From the NCBI GenBank assembly GCA_018398765.1, contig JAHBMJ010000907.1, positions 57,891-119,323 on the forward strand: a stretch of DNA of 61,433 bases. The letters run 5' to 3'. This document shows positions 1 to 15,000 of this stretch, piece by piece. Under the pieces are notes generated by a model, which ran no database searches, was not told the origin of the DNA, and saw nothing but the letters and a program-made list of their open reading frames with translations. Each line of letters begins with the position of its first letter. Within the stretch, counting starts at the first letter, position 1. Position numbers and translations under genes: made by a program. Source of the DNA: Chromera velia. Lineage: Eukaryota > Sar > Chromeraceae.

Positions 1-18
1 CCCCCCCTTTTTTTGCAG

Positions 19-800
19 GTGCTGCCGTTGCTCTGCCAGCCTTCGTTCCCTCCGACCCTCTGACCCTTCCCGACTCTGCCCGGACTCTCGAAGAGGCCGT
101 GCGGGCTCTGGAGAACGCGGTCTTCCTCTGTGTCAGGTGGACCTGCCAGGATTCCGTCAAAAACAAACCATTCCTCATCTACGCCCTCATTTGTCATCTC
201 GCGATCGAAATCCTCCCCCCCGCCTTCTACTCACCTCCAGGAGAGGACACAGATGCCCACGCAGAAGGACAGGGAGACGGAGAGGGAGACGGCGCTGAGT
301 TCTCTTTGACCCTCACTGCCCCAAGCAGTGCAGCAAAGGGAATTGACGAAAACGGACAAAACTGCAAACTTCCCGCCCCCCCTGCGAACATGCAGGCAGG
401 TGTTGGAGCTCGGGGCCCGTGCGTCTGGTGGACCCCAATGAAGAGGGGGACTCAGCTTCGGATCCTGATGAGACTCTCACAGATCTGCGAGCTGTTCGTC
501 ACCGCTCTCTTCTCACTCACGGTCAGCAGACAGATAAGTAAATGTCAAAAAAAAAAAAAGAAGAAAGAACATCTTCTCGCGTCTCGGATATTCCTTCTTT
601 GCTGCTGAATTCTCTTCTTCGTGTTTTTTCGTTCTGTTCCCTTGGAGCGGGTTTCTGCTTTTTTTGTATCGGTCTCTCTGAGCGCTGACACCTATACACA
701 TCGCCAGAGTCCCTTCTCTTTCCTTTCTATCTTCCCGTGTATGGTGGTGTGCCTGTGTATTCTGTGAATGCCTGTCTCCCTCTTTCTCTTTCCCTGTCCC

Positions 801-842
<42 letters not shown>

Positions 843-912
843 TGTGTGTGAGTGTGTGAGTGTGTGTGTGTGGTGTGTGTGTGTGTGTGTATGTGTGTGT
901 GTGTGTGCGTGC

Positions 913-990
<78 letters not shown>

Positions 991-3900
991 GTGCGCAGGA
1001 CCAGGAGGGACAGGAGGGTCTCCGTGCTGTTGTCCTCGGAGCCTTCGCTGCCATTGCCGACTGTGTGCTCAGACAGATCGCCACCGACGAGCCGTCCCCC
1101 GTCTCCAGGCACTTCGCGGGTCTCGCAGGGCCTCCCGAGAAGATCCGCACCTCCGTGTACGGCACGGGCCCCGGAAAGTTTGCGTTGAAGACGGAGAACA
1201 CGATGATCTCCTATGCAGAGGCGCTCGCCTGCCGGTCCTGGGTGCTCGACTATTTCGAGGCAGTGGCGGCTAACGTCCCTCCCTCGTTCCAACTCTTCAG
1301 GTCAGAAGAAACGTCTGGAGTTAATGGAAACTTTTATGAGTGCAGGAAAAAGCTATGCTCTTTTCTGTGTGTGCTCCTGTTCTTCTTTTCGTAGAAAGAA
1401 ATATCTGCGACACTCATGTAACTTTTCTTGTGTACGACAGACGCAGACTCCGTGTTTGAGCGTTTGTCTGGAGTGATGGCACGGATGCGGGGGCTCAGGA
1501 GGAAAGAAGGCTTCACTGCTTGAATCGATGATACTTTTCTGTCTTCCCCTCTTCCTGATCGAGTCTGTCTGTTTGCAGATGGGAGTTGGGCATGGCGGGA
1601 TTCGATGATGCTGGGGCGAAGAAGTTCGTGCGACAGGTCGGTTTGAAAGCAGTTCACCAATTTATGGAATACAGATTTTAGTTGGTGCCTGAGGGATACC
1701 GGTGGAAAGGGAGGATCGAAGGAGCCATGAGGAAGTCATTTCTGTGTTCTTGGACGTGGCCGTTTTCTTTTTTGATTCACGCGTCGGATGATTTCTTTCT
1801 TCCCTTTCCTTTTGTCTCTCTTTCTTTCTGTTCTCTGTCAAGTATGTCTTTTCGGAGCTCAAACAATTGCTGCAAGCACATTTCTCTGGATTCTACAATG
1901 CATGATGCAAAAAAGGGAGCTATGAAGCAAAGGAATGAGGGCATGAGTCAAATGCGACCCAAGTCGACTTATGTGCTTTCAAATGCTGAATTGATGGGCA
2001 TGTGTATGTTCTCCTTGCTGTGTATTGACTGCAGCTAGCGACTACAGAGGGGTTCCCGACCTCTGTGGTGATGTACTACGTGACAGGGCAGGGGGAGTAC
2101 TCCCTGCTGGTGAAGTACATGCCCGAGTTCATGTACCTGAGGGACGTGCACTTCTGGTTCAAGCATGTGCACACAGACGGGAGGAACAAAGTGCCCATCA
2201 AGACCTGGCGGTGGGCATGGAACGATGGACAGCTGTCGTGGAGTTACGATGCCGGAGGGTTGCCTGTGACCAACGTTGCCGCATTCGGGAGGAGACTGGA
2301 CACTGTGGCGGGAGGTCAGGCAGCAGAGGGGATTGAGGCAAAGCTAAGAGGTGTTTTTTCCTTTTCCGGGTGCGGATAGACTGTTGTTGAAGAGACTTAG
2401 GTGCCCGAAAAGCAATTCCATTCCGAAAAGCTGCACTCGCTTTTTCGTATCTTCTGAGCACTTTGATTCTTCTTGTGTTGCTCCTTACTTCTCTCATCCG
2501 CTTCTCACTCCTTCCCATGACTGCCGGCTTAGCAATCTCCCAGGACACAAAAAAAATCTTTTTCGGCCTCAAGGCGGTCACATCAACAATGGATCGAATT
2601 TGTGTTCTTCCTTCCCCCTTTCTACCTGCTGTCCCAGGTGCCAAACCGTCGTTCGCCACTGCTGCCCGTTTCACCTTCCCCAACGAGGCGACAACAGAGG
2701 ACGACATCCTTCACATCCCTAACCTGCCTACGTTCGAAAACGTTCTCGGACAGCGCGACTCCGAGCTCCTCCTCTCCTACCTGACTGCCCCCTACCTCCG
2801 TGTTCCCCTCGTTCTTCACTTCTTCGCCCACGAGGACAGGGTCTCCTGTCTTCTTCAGAGGGATCTGCAGAAGATCCTCTTCTCCTGCCTGTTCGAACCG
2901 GGCAAATTCCTCCCCATGGCACTGCAGGACACTGTGCCCCAGTTTGTTCCTGCAGAGAATCCTGCCCTTCTCGCTACCCCCTGCGGTCTTCTCCTGAACG
3001 AACTTCAATTCTCCGCCTCTGGCGTCATCGGTCCTCTTCTTCGTCTCGTAACTCTCGCACAAGAGCTGGATGCAGGTACGGTGCACAACGAGAGTACCGT
3101 CACCCTCATTCTTTTCCTCCTTCGTCTCGTGGCCAGAGTGGAGAATTACCTCGTGCTCCTCCTCTCCATGGCTGCCGGGTTGCATCCTTCTGTCACTGCT
3201 ATCCGGGGCGTGCGCATTGACGCCACCGCTCTCGGTCAGTTGAGAGAAGCCTACCGCACAGTGAGGACATTCATCGAGGGACCTGTGCAGAGGATGATCG
3301 ACAGCTGGATGGGAGAGCTCCTGGCAGACGACGACGACGTGGACGCCACGACTGCCAAGTGCGCCCGTCTCCACGCCCACCTAGTTGTTCTGCAGAGGAA
3401 CGCGCTGCCCGACGATCTGGACCTCCAGACCGTCTCTGTGTTCCTTTCCTCGCTGGTCTTCCTCACCACTCGACACACATGGAACAGCACCAAGACGGGC
3501 ATCGACGTCAGTCAGTCAGTCAGCTGGACAGAATGTCAATCCAATTTTTTTTCGTTGGCGAGAGCGGAGGCTTTAGAAGGCTGATTTTGGTTTATTTTTA
3601 GCCTGCCTTTGATAAATTTTTCTTCCAGTTTATGTTCTGTGTGCCCGAAGTCGGACTTCTGCCTTTTGCAACAGTCTCACACGGATGTTCACACAGTCCA
3701 TGTGGTTTGTGTGCTTCTCTACCGATGCTCACCACCCAAAGGAAGTGGTCGCCGCGTTTGCATGTGTGTAGCTTGATGTGGATATGCGCATGCGCGTGTG
3801 CATATCTGGGTATGTATATGTATATGTGTATGCATATGTGCATACAGGTGACGGAGCCCGAGCTCTTCGAGGCCTTCCACCACCAGAGAAGGGCAATGGT

Positions 3901-5991
3901 CAGCTGGCTGGTCAGGGCGGCCCCGGAAGACAGGAATGCGGCCCTTGATGGCGCAGTGAGAGTGGCGACCTCAACAGGTGTGTGGAAGGGCCCTGCGGCA
4001 CACGACTGGGGTCTGGTGGGGGGCCCGAACTCGGTGGGTCGGTTTACGCGAGTGGACAGACTGGCGATTCTGGAGACAGGACCCTCGATTCTGGATGCGT
4101 ATGCGAAGGACGGCATTTTCTTCCCTGCCAAGGGAATGCAGGTCGTGAAGGATGGGCATCAGGATGTTGAGATCAACGTCGCAACAGGGTCGCTGACTTT
4201 CAAGAGTTCGCACCTTCGTGCACTTCCTGAGCACATCGTGAAAGAGCCTGATATCGAGACGGTGTTCTTGGAGGCCGTGGGGGGAAAGTCTCATCTGCTT
4301 GCCTCGATGCAGTGTGCCATTGTTGCAGACACAGAGCACCGTCAGTGGGTACGTCTGGTTGGACAGGAACACGACGTTTTCTACTGGAAGACACCCGACC
4401 CCCGTCTACCCATGCCGAGCTACGAGTCCTTCCGCTTCTTTCCAGACGACTGCACTCGTAACGAGGCCTGGCTTGTTGCCATCGTCGAGCCGATCCGCCG
4501 CCAATTCTTTGACCCTGGACCCCTCCGCCCCCCCATTTTTCTTCTCCTCCCAGAGACCCCCGCAGGTGCCGACACTGATTGTGTGCGTCTGGATGTGGTG
4601 GAGTCACGTTCAGCCAGAAAAACACACGAAATCATCGCGATCAAACCCTTCAACGTCGCACACGTCTACCAGATCTTCTCGTGGGGGCGTCGATGGCACA
4701 GAGAGTTGTCCTTTACTTCCGACGCCAGGTACACGCTTGCATTCTCCCAACCTTCGACCGACCACCGACCAACCATGTGGACGTGGGATCGCCATTTTGC
4801 TCAAAGGAGCACAGAGGGAGAGCACTCCCACGTCGTCATCGTGCGACACCCCAACCACCCGAGGAACCTCTCAAAGTCTGCGGAGATGTATGTGCCCAAG
4901 GGAACGTTGGAAGGTCTCCTCCCCGGTTGCCTCCTAGAGACCCATTTGTTCTGGCAGGACCAAGACGACAACATGAGGGGCTATCCTTGGACCTCTCCCT
5001 GGGATGCAGAAGGGGAGGTGAAGAAAAAGGATGACAAGAAGAAGGAAGAGGAGGGAGGAGAGGATGAACACGTCTTGTGGCTCCATTGGCAGAGTGCGGA
5101 GCCTCTCAGGGCCACAGGGCATCGTTCAATCTCCTATCGAGTCTTCCGATTCCCCGACAAGAGAATGCTTCCGAAGCCTTCAGAGCAAGGCATCGAGGCA
5201 TCGATCAAGGCACTCTTCGCTTCCAAGGAGGCGAAGGAGGATGCCGAAGACGACACAGAAGAGACCAATCTCGCTAACATTCGACCCCCCAACGCAGACC
5301 TCGCACTGGACGAGGATGAAGAGAACGCAGAGAGAACAGAGGGGCTGTTCAGAGAGGCCTCACTGGCACAGGTCGCAGCCAGAGCCGCAACAGCAGAGGA
5401 CCACCCGCTGCTCCTCGTCAATCTGCTGTACGCAAAGGAGAGAACGCCTCTGCATTCTCTTGCCCGCGTGCTTGTGCGTCTGGAACCCCTATCCCATATC
5501 CTCTGTTGGACTCGACAGCTTGACTATGACGTCAATGAGGGTGGCCGTTTGACTCTCGACCTCGTTCAGCTGCCTCGACTCAAGTTGTCCTTCTCTGCCC
5601 GTGTAGATTCACAGGGCAACGTCCGGCTCTGGTCTCTCGATCATGCACATCTTTTCGTTTCGAACAACACAGGGGGACTCGTGTCCAAACTCCTCCAGGG
5701 CATCCCCCACTCTCTCGTTCTCAGTGACGCCCACGGGACTCTCAACGTCCTTGTGCCGGCCTTTGCAGTCGTCAGACCCCGAATCAGCGCGCACCCCTTC
5801 TCAACAGAACTGGTAGTTGACAGGGCGGACCAAGGGTGGTACGAAGATCTGGACACTCGGTCAGTCAGTCAGTCAGTCAGTCAGTCAGTCAGTCAGTCAG
5901 TCAGTCAGTCAGTCCAGTCAGTCAGTCAGTCAGTCAGTCAGTCAGTCAGTCAGTCAGTCAGTCCAGTCAGTCAGTCAGTCAGTCAGTCAGT

Positions 5992-6026
<35 letters not shown>

Positions 6027-9000
6027 TTAGTCAGTCAACGCGTGGGTCAGAGAATATACAGACGAGCTTTCGAAAAGTGTGGCAGTGTTCCCGCCCCACA
6101 CTGCAAAAAACTTACTCTCCAGGATCTGAAGAGCAAATGACTGCCCAGAACCCAAAGCGTTAGGCTTTCGAAGGTCGACAATGTGACGTAGGAAACGCCA
6201 TTATTTATTTGTCATTGTCGCGTCTGGGGAAAGGGGTTTTGGGTTTAGATTTCAAGGTCCATGTGTTGCTCGCTTTCTGTGTGCAGGTACTACTTGTATC
6301 GGATCCACGTTTCTCTGTCGTTCCTTTTCACCCCGACTCTGGCTTCCGGTCTCTACCTCCTTCTCCTCCGTCTGCTGAACCGGAATTACTCGGAGGTCTT
6401 CCGACTGGCAGGAACCATCGGCACTGACACCACGTTCACCCAGGAGGAGTCCGACATCTTCAACTCCATCGCACATGTTGCAGATGCACACCCAGATGCA
6501 GCGGCCTGTGCTGCACGCATGTCTCTTGTCGTTGCAGACGCCCCTGTTGCCCCTCCGTGGTACCTTCCTGAGGTCGCAGCGATCTACCTGCTCTTCCTTC
6601 CTCGCATTTCGGTGTCGTGCCGCATGACGGCCACAGAAGAGACTCGACTGATGTCCATCGCCTCCGCACTGCGCACGAAGATGGAACTCTTTTTGAGAGA
6701 GGCAAAGGACCTGAAGGAAGAGTACCAGGCGCTGATGAACCAGGTGGGTTGGGTGATTCAGGTATCGGGGGAGGGACTAATTTGTCGTTTTCGTTCAGTG
6801 TTTGTCAGGCTGTTTTAATTTGAATTGGTCATCTAATCTAGCCTCTTCTCAGTATTGTTGCCAGCACTCCGTTCTGTCTGAAATGTTTTGCATTTTTATC
6901 GAGCTTAGCTGATGTCTATTCTCGTCAGTGCGGGTATGAAAAAATTTCCCGATACCTTGCCGGTTGTCCCGCTCCATCGTGGAAAGCGCTTGACCTGATT
7001 TTTTCCTTTCTGTGCCATGACTCATGGATGGAAAGATCTTTCTTCATTAGCATTTCTGCCGCTTTCTCATCCATCAAGGAAATTTCTTCTCGTCAAAGTG
7101 AGCATGGATGTCTCGTTGTCTTTGCAGGTGAATGCCGGAGAGACGGCTCTCCTGAGCATGACCCTCGACCAGAGGAAGAACGTGCAGATCTTCACGAGGG
7201 CTGTCAGCCAGAAGGTCTTCTCGGCACTCGGCGTCCGCATCAAGCACGCAGACGTCGTGATCCTCGCCCACGTCCAGCAGAGCATCAACGAATCCGATTT
7301 CTGCTCCTGCGGAAATCCGAGAACGATGTCAGAGGAGTTCATTACGCTGATTGAAAACAGACTCGCGTTCCTGATAGCAGAGAAAGGTGCAATCTCGGAG
7401 AATCCAGAGGCGGCCTCTGGGTACATCGACACTGCCCCCTCGTTCTCAATGCAGTTGCAGCAGATCCCCAAAATCGAACCTTGGGATCCTCCTGGGTGGA
7501 GCAAATGGGACCTGAACAACATTCGTCTGCCAGGGACTTCAAAGGAGAAGAACGATGAAGGCCGAACGCTGGAACTCGGACGGAACGATCTCTACTACTG
7601 TAACGGCAGCAACGTTCGCAAGGGACTGCCGTGCAGGTGCACGTATTGCGGAGACGCGTGCTGTCCGTGTTCGTGCCTCTGTCCTTCATGCGAACGATTC
7701 AACAAGAACAAGGCTCCAAAGACCAAAGAGCTGCCCGACTACTCGAACTTCTCTCTGTACTCGCTGAACAAGAGAGCGAACTTCTTCGAAATGTGGGACA
7801 ACGTTCAGGTCAGTCAGCTTCCTTCACTTTCCCTTTCCTTCAGCTGTTAAGTATATCCCCCTCCTTTTGTTTTCGTCGTTTTGGTGACTTTAATTTCCAC
7901 GCCTCGTTATCCCTGCCTCCATATTTGTGTTCCAAAAAGCAACACCGTCAGACCTCCTTTCTCTTTGCTTCCAGTGATGTAGAGCACTGGCTCAAAAGGC
8001 TCCATTGTGCGGAAAGTCAAGCTGAGTCGCTCCATGCACCACCAAGAACCCGTCGTTTCCGCCTCTTGTCTTTTTGCGTCGGTCTGCCCGTCTAAGTGAG
8101 AGAAGCAGAAAGACAAACTGGGATGACAAAAAACAGATCCACTGTTTCCAAATCTCTACTGACTGACTCACTGACTCACTGACTGATCCTGCAGGCGACT
8201 GTGTACGGCTTCAACTTCCTCCAGTCGGGAGAGGAGCCCCCTCCCCCCCCCCAGGAGTCTCGCATCTCCCTCCGTGAGTGGTTCGTCCTCTTCTACGAGA
8301 TGATCTCGGGATCTCTGGTCGTCAAGATCGCCAACAGCCAGGCACCCAACTGCGCTGCGGACTTCCCTTCTCTTCTGTTTCCTTTCCTCAGAGAATTCGA
8401 TGACGTCAACTCGGCTGTGGGGTACGTGATGCATTGGCTGTTGAAGAATGAGAATTCGGTGAAGGACCAGATGCCGAAGTGGAACAGGGCAGAGAGGAAC
8501 CCCGGAAAGCAACTTCGAGGGATCTACCAGAAAGCGATTGGCCTTGCTACTCATGCTGGTGATCCCTCTGCTGCTCCGGTGATGACTGTGAAGGAACGGA
8601 AGGAGAAGGAGAGGCAGGATCGATTGAAGGAGAAAGCGATGGAGAAGGAACGAGAGAAGAACCAGGAAAAGGAGAAGGAGAAGGAGCCAGAGTGGAAACT
8701 GGTCATCGAACACGTCACTCTCACTTCCAAAGTCCGGCCCCTCAAACGAACCCCTGCAGAGCCTCTCACCTCCACGCGGGTGGTCCCTCTCGATGTCGGT
8801 GTGGGGGCCTCGCGTCGTCGGGTCAATCTCCCCGACACTTCTCTCCTGGCACTTGACATGAGTGACCCCGACGCGGTGGGAAATCTCTACACCACAGAGG
8901 ACGACTTGGAGTTCCTGACCGAGGCCCCTCTGGGTTTTGCCTACATGAACAGCAGCCTCGTGCAGGAATACGAACCGAAGGACATCGACATTCCTGACGT

Positions 9001-12000
9001 CTCTTCCAAATTGCCTTTCGAGGAGATTTCAAATCATCCGGTCACCCACCCGTTCGTTGCCAAGGAAATGCTCGATCATCTTCGTGACGACATGAAGGAG
9101 TTTGCAGCCTATGCATCCGCACAAAGACACAAACGCCTGCAAGGTCTGCACAAACTCGATGCCGTCCAAAAACTCCTTCCCGGTTCTCCAGGTGCACCCA
9201 CAGCGAGAGCAGAGATGAAGAAGAGCCTGGAAGATCTCAGAGGACGGGTCCTTGCCACTCGAGACAACGATTCCAATTTCCTCTCTGCAGCACTTCCCCT
9301 TCTCTCCAGATCTGCCAATGACATCAGTCTCGGCACTCTGCACAACGACTCCACTGCCAAGCTGCGTGTCGCCCTCCGACGCACAGCCCTCCTGGAGGCC
9401 GAGCTAAGTCTCGAGTTGATTCTCGCGGCCATCGTAGACGAAGACGCAACGAACCGATGGATCCAGTTGAACCCTCTGCTGACTGAGGAGAGATGCGAGG
9501 CGCTGGTTGACCTCGTCACCCTCGTGCTTCTGAGAGCCAACCGAATCGGACAGGCCAACAGAGTGGCCGAGCATCTCGACGCGCTCATTGACCTCATCGT
9601 CAAAGCAGGAGAGGAAAAGACGGAGCAGCCAGGGGGGGTCGATGCGGCCTTCGCTGCGGCTGCAGCGGCTGCAGTATCGGGTGGAGTTGGGGACCGGGTG
9701 ACATCCCAGTCTTCTCATGCGTCTGCGGCACACCCCCTTGTCTCAGATGGCAGTCCTGTGAGTGTGTCCCACCGCAAATCCTCGGGACACGCCAACTCAG
9801 CTGCTGGAGATGCCCTCGCAATGGCGATCTTACAGAAGGCCGAGGCTGCAGTTCTCGAGCTGACAGCCCCCCGCGTGTACATGCAGATTGCCCGAAGAAC
9901 AGGAGGTCCGTCTGTCAATCAGGAGACAAAATTGGAGCGAAGAAAGAGATTAGAGATGCCATCTTGTTGTTGTCCGACCGTTTCATTGCATCAGAGGAGG
10001 CGAAAAGACAAATAGTTTGGGTGCCATTCTCTTCGGCAGCTGTCCTGTCTTCCTCTCTTTCTGTTTGTTCTCTGATTTAGTGCAAAGCTGCTCCTCTCTC
10101 TGCCCCCTCCTTCCTCTCTGACTGACAAACACATTTGCATTTATTGCTTTTGTGCTTGCCCGTGTGTTTTCAGCGGAGCGCAACACGACGTACGACCCCC
10201 GGCTTTTGCTCTTCGAGTTCATCTGGTCGATTGTTCTGAGAAGACAGCAGTACGAACTTGTGGTGGAGATCCACTCGGCACTCACAGAGGGCAGGCCGTT
10301 GGTGAAACAAATGATCATGGGGGCAGGGAAGACGACCGTGGTCGGACCCCTGCTGGCCCTGATGATGGCAGACGGGAACGCTCTGGTCGTGCAGGTGGGG
10401 GGCAAAATGAAGGAAGCATGATCTGTCCTCTCATTTTCAGTACCATACCGCTATGGTCGTTTCGTTGGAGGTGCTTTCTCTCTGCAACTTTCTTTCTCTT
10501 TCCTGAGTCCTTCCAGAAGTTCGTCAACCCGTATGCTCCTCGTTCTCGAAAGAGCTCTCTGGATTTCATCTCTACTGCGTTGTATCCCTTTCATTCTCTC
10601 CTCGCCCTCTGTTTGAATGCTTGCAGGTAGTGCCTCCTGCCCTCCTGTACTTCTCTCGTTCCATCCTGCGTGCCACGTTCAGTGTGATGATTCAAAAATT
10701 GATCTTCACATTCCAGTGCGAACGTGCATCCGACATCGATGCCGAGACAGTGGCCAAATTCGATCACGCTCGGACCAGCAGGGGCGTTGTGGTGTCCACC
10801 CCCTCTGCTGTCAAGTCCGCTCACTTGAAGTTTCTGGAGACTTTGGACAAGATTGAAGACCGCACCAGACCCAGGCACAGGGAACTGGAAGACGACGCCA
10901 AGGCCCTCGCCCGGCTGATGAGACTCTGGCAGGAGGCGGGGGTTCTGGTGATGGACGAGGTCGACCTGCTCCTCCACCCTTTGAAGAGTGAACTGAATTT
11001 TCCCATCGGGGCCAAGCACACAGTCGACTTTGCACCCTTCAGGTCTGTCTGTCAGGGTTTGTTTTGCTCTGTTTCTATGGGGTTCTTTTCCGATGGATTT
11101 AGGTTTCGTGTGCTGTTCCTCTCACGCGCAGGAAGAAGCTGTCTGAATGCCCTGAGTGGTTTCTTCTCCGTTCCTCATTCTCGTGTGTCAATGTGTGTGC
11201 CTTTCAACCTTCAGGTGGAAACTGCCGACGCACCTGGTCGACGCGGTGTTCTTCCCCCAAACAAAGAGGGTCGCCTCGGCCATGAGGGACGTTGCAGTTG
11301 CCAGAGAGATCCTCGACCAGTTCGCTGCAGTTGTAGCTGAGGGTCTGCAACTCCGATTCCTCCAGGAGACTCCCCACATCACTCTGCTGAACAGAGCCTT
11401 CTACGACGAGAAGATGAAACCTTTGCTGGCCAGGTCAGGAAGGGGAAGTAGACCAAAAAATATTATGGGTGGTTCATGGATGTTAAAAGCGAGTTTGTTT
11501 GATTTGCGGCACTGTCGAGACGAGGAAATGCTCTGACTGGGAGGGTTGGGGAATGGAAACAGCACAAGGAATCGAAATGGGCAGACAGTAAAGGGCTAAC
11601 ATAAGGCAACCAGCATCACAAAATTTCGAAAGCGGCCGGCTGGATGTGCGTTTGTGGCAGAGGCAGCTGCGTTTTCATTAGTCAGTCACTTCAAAGGCAG
11701 AAACATTTATCATACGTACAAGAAGACAAAAACAAAGCCATCTTTGTCTCTGTGTGCAGATGGACGGTTGTGTTCCTCCGAGCGAACCACTTCACGGGCC
11801 TCGATGACGAATCGACGTTGACGTACATCCTCGAGAGGCCAGAGGGGTACAGGGAGAAGCTGTCGACCCTCGACGAGTCTCACATCAAAATGCTCAACCT
11901 CGCATACGACCATCTGTCCTCTTTCATCCCTCACGTTCTGCAGAAGGTCTGTTGCTTGCCTGTCGTTGCCGATTACCTTCGAGCCTGCCTGAATGTTCTT

Positions 12001-15000
12001 TCTCGGTTTCTTTCTGCATCCACGGGAGCTGAATTGTTTGCTCAGCCGCTTGGAGGCGCTTGTTTCTTCAGGTTTTCGTCTCTCTCCTCCGTCGGTGTGT
12101 CTCTAACTATCTGAGACAGAAACAGAAGATTGGCAAGAAGCCTAAGGTCACACGTGCAGCCCTCCCCCCGTCTTTCACGTCCTTTTTTTTATGTGCAGGT
12201 CGATCGTGTCTCATACGGTATTTTGAACGAGTCCGACCAGAAGCGACTGGCGGACCTCATCCCCTCAATGCCCCAGTCCCGTCTGGTCCTGGCCATTCCG
12301 TTCATCGGGAAGGATCTGCCCTCCTCCGTGTCTGAGTTTGCACACCCAGATGTGGTCATTGCACTCACTCTTCTTGCATACAGGTTGGTCAGATAGGGTG
12401 GTCAAATAATCGGGGACACACGTTCTGGGTGGTATTTGCGCTTGACAGCACGCGTTTTGGGGGTAACGAATGAAGAGTATGAAAGGAATAGATCCCTGCA
12501 TAAGCATCAACCGTCCGCAACACAATGTCAGGGAGCGTTTCGGTGAGTGAACACGATCTGACTTGAAGAAGAATTAATTTCTGCTCCTTCAGAGACAAGA
12601 ACCGTCCTGTCACAACACGATCGAGCATCAAAGACTTCTGAAGTTCCACGTACACCCGATTGAATCTCTGGGCTTTGACTCCCCTGCCCCTCTGTCACTC
12701 TGCTCTCCTCTCGATTGATTGACCGCATCATCACGCAGGTACGAGGGTTTGAGGCAGTCGGACTTCCAGGCGGTGATGCAGCAGATCGTGTCAGACGTCG
12801 AGAAGGAGGCCGGTAGATTCGCACACAGGAAGACGAACATCCTCTACGAGAGGTGGGTGGCAGCTGCGGGAGGGCGCATTCTTCGGAAATTCAACTATGG
12901 TGCGGACAAGGACAAGGACAAGAAAGAGAAGGAAGACGCGTTGGTGATGCAGCCCTCTGAACATCTTCAGTTGGCTGGAGAGAGCGCAGTTGTGAAGGGA
13001 GATGAAGACGGGATGGCCTTCGAGGGGGGTGCGGGATTCCGTCCGGTTGCCGTCTCTGCCGCGGGTGAGCCTGGTGGTTCAGCCTCGATGGAGGCATTCC
13101 TCGACAACTACAACGCCGCCAGTGGGGTTGGAGCGGGGAGGTCGATATCAGGAGACGCGAACCAGTCGATGAGGGGCGTCTCTTCTGACCGCCCTGCGCC
13201 GGGCCAGGAGGTTTTGCCTCTCTGGTTGTTCAAACAAGGCAACAGAGATGAGAGAGACAAGATATTCAAACTCCTCAGAAGATGCCCTGACGTCATCCAC
13301 TGGTATCTCCACGAGATCGTCTTCCCCAATCACATGCAACATCAGGTCGGTCGGGCGGTCTTACATTTGGGGTTGGAAGGTACAGAGGCAACGATGGTCT
13401 GTGACTAGTCTGTCATTCATTTCGGAAGGAGGACCCGCTTAGTCAAAAAGACAAGATGAACGATCATGGCACCGGAATTCACCTCCAAAAGCGGAAGTGC
13501 TCTCACGTTTCGAGAAACAGATGCACGTTTTTGTTCACCTTCTCTTTTCTCATGCGCCCTTTTTGCCTCTTCCTTTTTCTCCTTTGTCTCTTTCTCTCAG
13601 CCTTTGACATCACGCAGAACAGATAAGAAAGACTCAGTCATCGATCTCCCTTCTGCATGCCCCTCTTCCTTTCTTTCCATGCCCTTCTTCCTCTTCTGGT
13701 CTCCCCTCTTCCTTTCGTTTCTGTCTTCCTCTGAGTCTTTGACAGAACCGTATGACGAAAGAATCATGCAAAAAGGATCTAAACCCTCACCTCCCATCCG
13801 CCTGTCTTTCTTTCTGTTCTTCAGGTTCTGAAGCTCTCTGCCTCAGGACAGGAGCTGGGAGGTGCGATGATCTTCCCTCGACGCGTGGGGTTCTCCGGCA
13901 CTCCCTCGAACCTGATGCCTGTTGAGCTCGGTCCTTGCTCATTCGAGCACATGACAGACGCCAAGATCATCTGGACGATGACGAACCCTGTCATCTGCAG
14001 GGCTGTGCCTCTGAAACCCAACTGGCGTGTCTCAGGAGTCCTCACCATGGTCGCAAACGCACAGCCTCCCTACCATGCCCTTATCGACACAGGGGCACTC
14101 ATCACGGGACTCTCCAACTTGGAAGTTGCCCAGTACCTCCTCAGGAAGGGGTTGAAGTCGATGGAGGGTGTTGTGTTTTTGGACGACGAGGACAGGAAGA
14201 TGATTCTTGTGCGTGCAACAGGCAGAGTCCTCAAATTGGCTGAGTGCGGAATCCCAAAGATCAAGAGATTTGCCTTCTACGACCAGGTCCACACTACAGG
14301 CATGGATATCGAGCATACCCCCAACGCGGTGGCTGCACTGACCGTAGGAAAGGACATGACCTTCCGCGACTACGCACAGGGGGCGTACCGAATGAGAGGC
14401 ATCGGGTCTGGTCAGCGCATCGACGTCCTTCTCATTCCTGAGGTTGTCAATCTCATCACCCGCACTCTCGACATCTGCAGAGGAAAGGGGAACAAGGAAA
14501 GCCTGGGTCAAAGCGGGGCTGCTGCTGCGGCCATGGGAGATGGCGGAGGGGAGTGGGCACACTTCAATCCCTTTGCGCACTCGCACACTCATGCACAGCA
14601 GCGACAGGCCCTTGTGGAAGTTCTCGGTTGGCTGGTTGTCAACAGTATGCGGTCCGAGCGCACTCAGCACAGCCAGTTGTGCATCCAGAATATCCACAAC
14701 GTACCCCGGAAAGCGGCCTTCAAGCGGTTGTTGCAGAACGTCGGTAACTTTAAAGTCCAAGACACTGTGCCGAAGCTGCTTGTGGAGGCTCTTGGAGTCT
14801 TCAGAGAGAAGGTCGGATACGAGGTGGCCCTCCACGTCCCCAAAGCCATGATGTTCTCTGAAATCGTCCGAGGACACGCGGCACTGTTCCCGACGTTGGT
14901 CGATTCCGACCCTGAAGGGAAGGCTGTGGTGTCCAGAATTGTGGCGCGGGTGGAGGCTGAGGATCACCTATCGACCCCGCAGATTGATGTGGAGATTGTG

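Noticed and set aside
396-537. A separate exon in another frame ([19 protein letters not shown])
   Set aside because: The frame already open from 21 runs to the donor at 522 and joins the next exon in phase 0. The other frame needs weak splice sites and does not fit the phase.
513-1292. Long Thr/His and Cys/Val reading frames on both strands
   Set aside because: They are translations of the (TG)n array at 805-997 inside an intron.
5860-6163. Ser-Val-Ser-Gln repeat tail on the giant protein's 3848-5859 exon
   Set aside because: It begins at a GTCAGT donor and the next exon at 6287 continues the protein in phase, so the tail is intron read-through.
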